Shown: piece after piece, positions 16,725 to 23,576 of the stretch
Numbering within the stretch: position 1 is the stretch's first letter
How the letters are laid out: every line of letters begins with the position of its first letter
Source of the DNA: Cryomorphaceae bacterium
GTDB lineage: Bacteria; Bacteroidota; Bacteroidia; Flavobacteriales; Crocinitomicaceae
Assembly (NCBI GenBank): GCA_021298235.1
Contig: JAJTDX010000021.1
Span: forward strand, 1-32,688
Reading direction: 5' to 3'
DNA length: 32,688 bases
Translations under genes and position numbers: made by a program
The notes under the pieces: model-generated
Database searches by the model: none
Told to the model about the DNA's origin: nothing
Seen by the model: the letters and a program-made list of their open reading frames with translations, nothing else

Positions 16725-19361
16725 TTAAAATCGTACGATAAGTTTTAGATTGAATCTTCTCTGCGTGAGATAGTTGGGAACAGAATAGTACCTTCCCTCG
16801 ACATCCTGAACCCATTGTTTGGAAAGTACATTATTAATTCCCAAAAGATTAAATACCTCGAACGAAAGAATGGCATCCGTAAAATTCTTCGACCAAAAGG
16901 TAACCTTGGAACGTTTTTTATATAAAAAATCATAGGACATTCCGAGGTCAACCCGAAAATACGATTTCATTCGAAGCGTGTCTTTATACCTTGAGTGATC
17001 CGGGGGACCATATGGCAATCTAGAGCCAAACTGCAAACCCATTTGCACACTAAAACTCTCATAACCTGGCATTTGATCTTGAATAAGTGCACCAAAGTTT
17101 AGAAGCTGATCCGTAGGACGAGGGATAAATCCTGGTTGGATGGTTGCACTGTCCGCAATTACCTGATCGTCGCTGTATCCAAAGATAATTCGTTCTCCTG
17201 CTGCATTGTAATAGACCTTGTATTCATCCGTGAGTACATTCTCCTTGGTTGACATCAATCCCATTTTGAAGAAAGATTCAATTCCTTCCACAAACTGACC
17301 ATGCAAATTCAAATCCAGTCCATATGCGTAGGCAACCGCCTCATTGTTGGCACAATACCTGGTGCGAACATTATCAATTTCGTAAGGATTCACATCCCAC
17401 AGATACTTAAAATAGGCCTCAGCAGAAAACTTAAAAGGTACTTCCCTTCCCCACATATTGAAGTAAACGTCTGAACCGGTAATAATATGAAAAGATTTTT
17501 GTGAACGCACATTCAGATTCAGCTGGCCATCAAACGTTCTGAATTCCCTGTAAAAAGGTGGTTGATAGTACAACCCTGAAGCCAAACGCCACCGCACATC
17601 TCTGCGCGTCACCCTGCCTTTGTCGTACATGTAAACTCGGGGAAAGTATGTCAATGAAATTCGGGGCGTTATAAAATATTCATCATTCACAGAAACATAC
17701 CCACCACGGACACCAGCAGCAAAAGCCCATTTGGAATTAGACTCCCTGATCGTGTCAGTAAGGGTCTCTACAGTTTTTCGACGTGTAATTCCCTTTTTTT
17801 CTGAAACTGTAACAGCATAATTTCTCTTGATGTCAGACCACGAGGCATTGAGCTGAGCATATGCCGTAGCTCTGAATCCTGTAAGTTCAAGCCTGCCTTT
17901 AATCGTTTCATACAATTCTACCACATCGGGCGATGACTGCGGTTGACTGTATCCTGCAGAATCGATCATTCTCCATTCACTCAAGGTGTCACTGAATTGA
18001 TCTCTTTGGACATTTGCCCCCCATAAAAAAGAATGGTTTAAAAAGGTGTTTTGAGATTCATTCCGAAATCCGTTTTTCCATTGATGTTTTCCTGAATGGT
18101 ATACATTAAGAATTGTGGCATTAAGTCGGTTTCGAGAGTGATTTAGAAACGTACCGATGCCCAGAACATCAATAGAATCCCCGTAATTTTCTTTCGAAGG
18201 ATCTTTTTCAAGCTCATTGATGTAATATTGTCCCTGAATATCGAAGTATTCTCGCTCATCGGTATTGAAAATAGTTGCGAAAAAATCCAGATTCGTTCGC
18301 TTATTTGGAGTCCACTTTAACGATGTCCCCCCCATCATAGTCTGAAATCGAGATTTTTCCTGACCATCGAAATAGATCATGAACGAATACGCTTCGTTCG
18401 CCGTTCCAAAATCTGTTCGCTGTGTTTCAGGCGCAAAACGGTACTCATTGCTTGAAAAATGTCCGATCAACGACCAAGTAACCTTTTCTGTCAGAGAATA
18501 ATTGGTCAGTATTTGTGCGTCCCAGAAAACAGGATTGTATGCTCCTTTAGCAGGAAGTGCATTCAATAAATATCCATTTGCACGGTACCTTGCTCCAGCA
18601 AGAAAGTTAAACCGTGAGCTTGGAGCGTGTTCTATGTGCGACTCAACTCCCAGGGCCGAGGCCATTACCGAACCATGAAATGAATTTGGGCGGCGGTAAG
18701 CAATATCAAGCACAGAACTCAAGCGATCCCCATATTGTGCGTCAAACCCGCCCGCTGAGAAGCTCACCGATTCAACAAGTGCACTGTTTATAAAGCTCAT
18801 ACCTTCTTGCTGCCCGCTTCGCGTGAGAAAAGGACGATAAATCTGGAAACCATTTACATAGACCAAGTTCTCATCGTAACTGCCGCCCCGCACATTGTAA
18901 TTGCTCGTCAACTCATTGTTAGATACCGCCGCGGTGGTATAAACCAAAACCCGTTCATAGCTGCCCATTGGTATGTTTTGCGCATCGATTCTTGGTAATT
19001 TGGGAATCTCGAAGGGATCTTGCCTGCGTGCCTCAACAGCAATTTCCTGAATGCTCACAAAGTCGAATTTGATATCTGCAATTCGCTGAAAAGGCTCATT
19101 CCCCACTAACACAAATCTTTCAACCCGAAATTCATTGAGTCTGAACACAATTTTTGCTTTCTGACCGTAGGCTAACTTAAGCCTGAATTGCCCCTCCGTA
19201 TCTGTAAATTGAATCTCTGAAGAATCAGGTGCTACGAAAACAGCGACCAACTCCAGAGGCTTCCCCCTTTTATCTGTGCAACGCCCTGTAACGATTGCCT
19301 CCTGTGCCCAAAAAGACAACGAGAAAAAAAACAATCCTATGAACAAAATTACTTTGGACAT
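16725..19361 (-). CDS. TonB-dependent outer-membrane receptor with carboxypeptidase-like N-domain
   Basis: An 878-residue outer-membrane protein. It has a signal peptide (about 1-19), a CarboxypepD_reg-like Ig-fold domain (about 20-105, VTGRCTDKRGKPLELVAVFV), a plug domain (about 125-235, with SNYNVRGGSYDENLVYVNGFQIY, then GGFDAQYGDRLSSVLDI) and a long beta-barrel ending in LIVRF with a C-terminal Phe. Such receptors import a ligand across the outer membrane using TonB energy. It is not a SusC, since no SusD partner or SusC-specific motif is seen, and its substrate cannot be predicted. It sits between bshC (38 bases upstream) and the VWA gene (38 bases downstream). Confidence 0.9.
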   Translation of the reverse strand: MSKVILFIGLFFFSLSFWAQEAIVTGRCTDKRGKPLELVAVFVAPDSSEIQFTDTEGQFRLKLAYGQKAKIVFRLNEFRVERFVLVGNEPFQRIADIKFDFVSIQEIAVEARRQDPFEIPKLPRIDAQNIPMGSYERVLVYTTAAVSNNELTSNYNVRGGSYDENLVYVNGFQIYRPFLTRSGQQEGMSFINSALVESVSFSAGGFDAQYGDRLSSVLDIAYRRPNSFHGSVMASALGVESHIEHAPSSRFNFLAGARYRANGYLLNALPAKGAYNPVFWDAQILTNYSLTEKVTWSLIGHFSSNEYRFAPETQRTDFGTANEAYSFMIYFDGQEKSRFQTMMGGTSLKWTPNKRTNLDFFATIFNTDEREYFDIQGQYYINELEKDPSKENYGDSIDVLGIGTFLNHSRNRLNATILNVYHSGKHQWKNGFRNESQNTFLNHSFLWGANVQRDQFSDTLSEWRMIDSAGYSQPQSSPDVVELYETIKGRLELTGFRATAYAQLNASWSDIKRNYAVTVSEKKGITRRKTVETLTDTIRESNSKWAFAAGVRGGYVSVNDEYFITPRISLTYFPRVYMYDKGRVTRRDVRWRLASGLYYQPPFYREFRTFDGQLNLNVRSQKSFHIITGSDVYFNMWGREVPFKFSAEAYFKYLWDVNPYEIDNVRTRYCANNEAVAYAYGLDLNLHGQFVEGIESFFKMGLMSTKENVLTDEYKVYYNAAGERIIFGYSDDQVIADSATIQPGFIPRPTDQLLNFGALIQDQMPGYESFSVQMGLQFGSRLPYGPPDHSRYKDTLRMKSYFRVDLGMSYDFLYKKRSKVTFWSKNFTDAILSFEVFNLLGINNVLSKQWVQDVEGRYYSVPNYLTQRRFNLKLIVRF

Positions 19362-19399
19362 GAAACAAAGGTAGCACTACAAACGCAAGAATTGAAGGA

Positions 19400-20995
19400 T
19401 TATTTCTGTACCTCCATTAGGATGAGTAAATCCGGATCCAATGGATCTATTGCATGGTAAAGTTTATCAATTCGTTCTGAAATTTTTCCATCGGGACACA
19501 TCGAAAAAATATTGAGAACGCGTTCTTGCATCATTCCATCTGGAAACAGTCGCTCATAAATGGCGTCAATAGCAAGTAATTGATCCTCATTTTTTTGTTT
19601 AAGGACCTTAATTAGCCTCGATTGAATGGCTTCAATTTGATTTTTAATGCGAGCTATTTCCGCTCCGGCATATTTTTCTAACCCGGGGTCAATTGAAGTT
19701 ATTTTACTCATCAATTCTGTGGACAGCGCGTCAGATGCTGCAGAAATATCTGTAAAATCAAGCTCTTCAGATGCTTGCTCTTTTAGCTTCCTACGTTTGA
19801 GGTCCTCCTTGTCTGAAAATAACTCCTCGAGCAAAAGACCTGACTTATTCATTTTTTTATGAATAATCGAGTCAATGTACAACACCGAGGTTCGTGTCTG
19901 AACCAATGGAAAAGGAACTTCAACGGCATCAAATACACCTTTGAGCTGGAGCCAATAGGATACTTCACCGACTCCGCCGACATAACAGATATTAGGCAAA
20001 ATATATTCCTGATACAACGGACGTAAAACGACATTCGGAGAAAAGCATTCCGGGTGTTCGTGTAACATATCAAGCAATTGTTTTTCAGAAAGAAGCCCTT
20101 TATCCTCAATATAAAAGCCTGTCTCTTCTGAAAGAATTTTAACTCGTTTTAAACCATTTATATAGAACAAGTTAATATTATTTGGTTTAACCTGTACTTT
20201 AAATCCTTCTTGCTTTAATTTGTCGGTGGACAAGTTGACCGCATCGAAAGAAAACTTACTCAGAAGTTCTTTTTCCAAAACCGAAACAAATGTCCTTTTC
20301 AAATCTTTATGATCGGCATTCAGACAGAGCAACCCATACTTACCAAAAAGCTTGTTAACCAGATTAAAAGTCGCTTCAGCAAGGTTCTTGCCCTGATATG
20401 CGCTTAAAAGAAGATCTATTTCGTCGAGCTCATTGGATTTGAAAAGCAACCTCAGCTCCGACTTTAGGGATTCCAAACCTTCAACAGTCATTCTTCCGAC
20501 AGCTCCATCCTGATCTGTTTCCCATCGGATCTTCCTTCCAAAAACATCCACTTCACGAATTTCCTCAAGGTCATGATCTTCTGAAGCCAACCAAAAAACA
20601 GGTACAAAATGATGCTCTTTGAATTTGTCGCTTAAGAGTTCGCAAAGTTTTATCGTATGTAAAATCTTGTAAACAAAGAACACCGGCCCGGTAAACAGGG
20701 ATAACTGATGACCAGTAGTGATGGTATATGTATTTGATTCTTTTAGCTTATTCAGGTTAAAAGAAACATTTTGTGACCGTTCCGCTTTTGCGTATTGCTC
20801 TTCGAATACCCGCTGAAGAAGATCTCTTTTTTCCCCAGAAAACCATTTTTGTTTCAAGGATGCCTGTCGCTCGATCGTTTCCAATGAAAATACATTCTCC
20901 AAAAATGGAAGAAACGTATCTTGATTGTATGTCAAAAGCAATTGTTGTTCACTAAACAAACCCGTCTCTCTTCTATCGATCTTAAACTTTTGCAT
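19400..20995 (-). CDS. bshC: Bacillithiol biosynthesis protein BshC
   Basis: Putative cysteine-adding enzyme for the last step of bacillithiol (Cys-GlcN-malate) synthesis, cytoplasmic, 531 residues from the start I chose. Family marks are TGHQLSLFTGPVFFVYKI (about 94-111), PVFWLASEDHDLEE (about 132-145), QTRTSVLYI and a C-terminal helical coiled-coil (about 420-475). The frame is open to an ATG at 21022, but MQKFKIDRRETGLFS at 20995 matches where family members begin, and the extra nine residues look unrelated. BshA and BshB are not in the window. It is first in the apparent transcript bshC, TonB receptor, VWA gene. Confidence 0.93.
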   Translation of the reverse strand: MQKFKIDRRETGLFSEQQLLLTYNQDTFLPFLENVFSLETIERQASLKQKWFSGEKRDLLQRVFEEQYAKAERSQNVSFNLNKLKESNTYTITTGHQLSLFTGPVFFVYKILHTIKLCELLSDKFKEHHFVPVFWLASEDHDLEEIREVDVFGRKIRWETDQDGAVGRMTVEGLESLKSELRLLFKSNELDEIDLLLSAYQGKNLAEATFNLVNKLFGKYGLLCLNADHKDLKRTFVSVLEKELLSKFSFDAVNLSTDKLKQEGFKVQVKPNNINLFYINGLKRVKILSEETGFYIEDKGLLSEKQLLDMLHEHPECFSPNVVLRPLYQEYILPNICYVGGVGEVSYWLQLKGVFDAVEVPFPLVQTRTSVLYIDSIIHKKMNKSGLLLEELFSDKEDLKRRKLKEQASEELDFTDISAASDALSTELMSKITSIDPGLEKYAGAEIARIKNQIEAIQSRLIKVLKQKNEDQLLAIDAIYERLFPDGMMQERVLNIFSMCPDGKISERIDKLYHAIDPLDPDLLILMEVQK

Positions 20996-21070
20996 CAGAA
21001 CAAAAATACACATCCCCTTCATCTATGCTATGTTATTTCACGTAAATTCAATTAAAAGGGGGGTGATTTG

Positions 21071-21078
21071 TATATTTG
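21071..21078 (+). promoter_or_regulatory. Possible -7 element of the cyclophilin gene
   Basis: TATATTTG fits TAnnTTTG and lies 21 bases before the ATG at 21100. No matching upstream TTTG at 19-21 bases is visible. Confidence 0.4.
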
Positions 21079-21099
21079 TACCACAAAATAAACTCATTT

Positions 21100-21552
21100 A
21101 TGGAAGCACTAATCAAAACCAACAAAGGCACCATGCGTGCAGAATTATATAACACAGAAACCCCAAACACTGTGGCAAATTTTGTGAAGCTGGCAAAAGA
21201 AGGGTATTATGACGGACTGAAGTGGCATCGGGTCATTCCGGACTTTGTCATTCAGGGAGGATGTCCAAATTCGCGTGACGGAGCCAATGGAATTCCCGGA
21301 ACAGGTGGACCAGGTTACCAGATAAACTGCGAGGTAAACACCGATAAGCAACATCATGAAAGAGGCGTTCTATCAATGGCACATGCCGGACGAAATACAG
21401 GTGGTTCCCAATTTTTTGTGTGTCACTCCAGAAACAATACAGCTCACCTGGACGGAAATCATACCTGCTTTGGGAAAGTAATTGAAGGTTTGGATGTTAT
21501 CGATGATATCAGGCAGAACGATACGATTGATTCTATTGAGATTGTGGAGTGA
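21100..21552 (+). CDS. Peptidyl-prolyl cis-trans isomerase, cyclophilin type
   Basis: A single-domain cyclophilin of 150 residues that catalyses proline cis-trans isomerisation in folding. Active-site marks are WHRVIPDFVIQGG (R44, F49, Q52), GVLSMAHAGRNTGGSQFFV (89-107) and LDGNHTCFGKVIEG (117-130). There is no signal peptide, so it is cytoplasmic. I start at the ATG at 21100; the upstream in-frame TTG at 21076 would place the start at the end of the -7-like element. The gene precedes dnaX but is separated from it by 300 bases of degenerate repeat and a separate promoter. Confidence 0.95.
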   Translation: MEALIKTNKGTMRAELYNTETPNTVANFVKLAKEGYYDGLKWHRVIPDFVIQGGCPNSRDGANGIPGTGGPGYQINCEVNTDKQHHERGVLSMAHAGRNTGGSQFFVCHSRNNTAHLDGNHTCFGKVIEGLDVIDDIRQNDTIDSIEIVE

Positions 21553-21557
21553 AGCTC

Positions 21558-21725
21558 AAGGGTTCAAGGGTTCAAGAGTTCAAATTGTCGAATAAGCAAA
21601 TTGTTTAATGGACAATGATACAATGGACAATGAGGCAATGGTTTAATGGACAATTAGACAATGGTTCAATGAACAATGAGTTTATGGTTCAAATTGTTGA
21701 ATTTTTGAATTTTTTAATGTTTAAT
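21558..21725 (+). repeat. Degenerate short tandem repeat, family shared with 26491-26565
   Basis: Part of a 300-base stretch without a real gene. It is built from imperfect 7- to 12-base units such as GGTTCAA, AATGGACAATGA and TTCAAATTG. The 15-mer TCAAATTGTCGAATA (21580-21594) recurs in inverse orientation at 26501-26515, which marks both loci as one repeat family. Units are too short and variable for CRISPR. Short frames through it have repetitive low-complexity products and are not believable genes. The remainder to 21852 holds the dnaX promoter region. Confidence 0.6.
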
Positions 21726-21816
21726 GTGGGGAACGGGGAATTGTCAATTCTAAAATTCTTTAAATGTCAATTAACAAAAGATGTACAACTGAAATTTCAG
21801 AAGTTTTAAACAATTG

Positions 21817-21828
21817 TCAGACGTCTGA
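21817..21828. promoter_or_regulatory. 12-bp perfect palindrome upstream of dnaX
   Basis: TCAGACGTCTGA is perfectly self-complementary. It directly follows a TTG (21814-21816) and precedes the -7-like TATTTTTG (21840-21847), so a protein bound here would cover the spacer of the presumed dnaX promoter. It is a candidate operator, with no assigned regulator. Confidence 0.4.
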
Positions 21829-21839
21829 ACTCAATCCAC

Positions 21840-21847
21840 TATTTTTG
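21840..21847 (+). promoter_or_regulatory. Possible -7 element of dnaX
   Basis: TATTTTTG fits TAnnTTTG. The best upstream box is TTG at 21814-21816 with a 23-base spacer, slightly long. The expected start would fall at about the ATG at 21853, implying a leaderless or nearly leaderless dnaX mRNA if this is the promoter. Confidence 0.4.
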
Positions 21848-21852
21848 TTGAA

Positions 21853-22968
21853 ATGAGCGATTTTATTGTTTCTGCACGTAAATACAGACCACAAACGTTT
21901 GATACGGTTGTAGGACAATCCTCGATTACCAATACCCTTAAAAATGCAATACGCACGGGACATTTGGCTCAGGCGTTTCTTTTTTGTGGGTCCAGAGGTG
22001 TCGGTAAGACAACAACTGCACGTATTTTAGCCAAGACCTTAAACTGTTTCAATCGAACAGAGAATATTGAGGCCTGTGACCAATGTGATTCCTGTGAATC
22101 ATTCAAAACAGGTTATTCTTTGAACATTACGGAACTGGATGGTGCTTCAAACAATGGCGTGGAAGAAATGCGAACATTGATTGAGCAGGTTCGTATCCCT
22201 CCTCAGCTCGGAAACTATAAAGTATACATCATTGACGAGGTGCACATGCTGTCACAGTCTGCATTCAACGCATTCCTGAAAACACTCGAAGAACCTCCAA
22301 AACATGCTATTTTCATTCTTGCCACGACTGAAAAACATAAAATCATCCCCACCATTTTGTCGAGGTGTCAAATTTTTGATTTTGCCCGTATTAAAGTTAA
22401 AGATATTGCCGATCACCTAGCCTCAGTTGCAGCAAAAGAAGGAATTACAGCAGATCCGGAAGCGCTCCACCTCATCGCTCAAAAATCGGATGGAGCACTG
22501 CGAGATGCACTTTCAATCTTTGATCAAATTGTCACATTCACAGGCACGACCCTAACCTATAAAAGTGTTCTTGAAAATCTGAACATGCTTGATTTCGATT
22601 ATTACTTTCGAATCGTTGAAAGCGTGAACAAAGAGGATATTGCATCGTGTTTATTATTAATGAATGACATTGTTGAACGTGGTTTCGATACACACAACTT
22701 TATCATAGGACTGGCGGATCATTACCGAAACCTTCTGGTTTGCAAGGACATGCGGACAGCAGTATTACTGGAGGTTGGCGAAAACCTTGAACAGCGCTAC
22801 GTTGATCAGTCAAAGCAAATCGATTCAGGAATTCTCCTCCGCGCACTTGGCATTTTGAGTAAAACAGATGTAGACTACAAGACATCGAAAAATCAGCGAT
22901 TACTTGTTGAACTAGCACTCATGCAACTTTGTTCCCTTGGTCAGGAGCAGGAAAAAAAAAATCCCTGA
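21853..22968 (+). CDS. dnaX: DNA polymerase III gamma subunit (short dnaX product; gamma/tau gene)
   Basis: Clamp-loader ATPase of the replisome. The zero frame gives 371 residues, the expected gamma core (domains I-III). Landmarks are Walker A GSRGVGKT (46-53), the zinc-site cysteines C65, C75, C78 and C81, Walker B region IIDEVHML (126-133), LATTEKHKI and the sensor motif SRC (170-172). The frame stops at TGA (22966-22968) five bases after a run of ten A (22952-22961), while the -1 frame continues as the tau tail to 23576. The full-length tau product would be about 574 residues (21853-23576). The layout matches the known dual gamma/tau output of dnaX in E. coli and Thermus. A homopolymer sequencing error is the alternative. 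Confidence 0.93.
   Translation: MSDFIVSARKYRPQTFDTVVGQSSITNTLKNAIRTGHLAQAFLFCGSRGVGKTTTARILAKTLNCFNRTENIEACDQCDSCESFKTGYSLNITELDGASNNGVEEMRTLIEQVRIPPQLGNYKVYIIDEVHMLSQSAFNAFLKTLEEPPKHAIFILATTEKHKIIPTILSRCQIFDFARIKVKDIADHLASVAAKEGITADPEALHLIAQKSDGALRDALSIFDQIVTFTGTTLTYKSVLENLNMLDFDYYFRIVESVNKEDIASCLLLMNDIVERGFDTHNFIIGLADHYRNLLVCKDMRTAVLLEVGENLEQRYVDQSKQIDSGILLRALGILSKTDVDYKTSKNQRLLVELALMQLCSLGQEQEKKNP
22952..22961 (+). promoter_or_regulatory. A10 slippery tract for gamma/tau production in dnaX
   Basis: Ten A in the context GAA AAA AAA AAT CCC TGA. A -1 step, or one extra A added by RNA polymerase, changes the read-out from EKKNP-stop to EKKKSLTEHAEL. An SD-like AGGAG lies just upstream (22943-22947). 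No strong downstream hairpin is visible; only a weak 6-bp A/T stem occurs at 22983-23003. Confidence 0.6.
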
Positions 22969-23576
22969 CGGAGCACGCTGAATTGATTCCTTTCCCAAAT
23001 CAAAATTTAAGAGAGAAAGTATCATCTACACCAAAGGCAGTTGCGCCCTCTGTCAGGCAACCTGTTCTCCCTCAAAAACCAGAACCAAAAGTTGTCACAG
23101 CACCAACCGGTCAGTTGAACACCACCAATATTTCCATTAAAAAACTGATCGATAAAAAGGAAGAAGAGGCCGCCACACACAGCCTAAGAGGCGATTTACC
23201 AAAAGAATCTTACAGCTTTGACCACATTAAAATGCTTTGGCGACGTTATGCTTTTATCGTGAAAGAACAAGGGCTAGAAACGTTCTACAATGCCCTAATC
23301 AAGCGCGATCCGAAAGAAAAAGATGAGCATGTTTTTCAATTAGAGCTGGACAATCAGATTCAGATTGATTACATAAACGTTCACCTCTCTGATTTCGTAG
23401 ATTACCTTCGAAAAGAGGTTAAAAACTACCATATCGGTATTGAGTTGACATTAAGTGATAATCCTGAAGAAGAAGTCAAATACCTGACAGGGAAAGACAA
23501 ATTCGCGGCAATGGCTCGAAAAAATCCAAACCTTCACACGTTAAAGAACCTTTTCAATCTTGATATCGAATTCTGA
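22953..23576 (+). CDS. dnaX: dnaX tau-specific C-terminal region (reached by -1 frameshift)
   Basis: About 205 residues in the -1 frame relative to gamma. A proline- and lysine-rich linker (about 22990-23130) is followed by a compact domain (SYSFDHIKMLWRRYAF to LKNLFNLDIEF), as expected for the tau part that binds the polymerase alpha subunit and DnaB. The pattern KYLTGKDKFAAMARKNPNL, then LFNLDIEF, is typical of Bacteroidota DnaX C-termini as I remember them. The frame has no credible start of its own: it opens in the gamma overlap with non-ATG codons. The stop TGA (23574-23576) abuts the stop of the convergent HhH-barrel gene. Confidence 0.85.
   Translation, partial: KKKSLTEHAELIPFPNQNLREKVSSTPKAVAPSVRQPVLPQKPEPKVVTAPTGQLNTTNISIKKLIDKKEEEAATHSLRGDLPKESYSFDHIKMLWRRYAFIVKEQGLETFYNALIKRDPKEKDEHVFQLELDNQIQIDYINVHLSDFVDYLRKEVKNYHIGIELTLSDNPEEEVKYLTGKDKFAAMARKNPNLHTLKNLFNLDIEF

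Noticed and set aside
21076..21099. TTG start for the cyclophilin
   Set aside because: It overlaps the -7-like element, and family members start close to the ATG at 21100.
21558..21725. CRISPR-like array
   Set aside because: Units are 7-12 bases, imperfect and without unique spacers; no cas genes are present.
21615..21809. 64-codon open frame between the cyclophilin and dnaX genes
   Set aside because: It is translated degenerate repeat (MIQWTMRQWFNGQLDNGSM-like) with no recognisable protein character.
22983..23003. Hairpin TTGATT / AATCAA as a frameshift stimulator
   Set aside because: Only six A/T-rich pairs, about 20 bases from the A10 tract; too weak to count as evidence.
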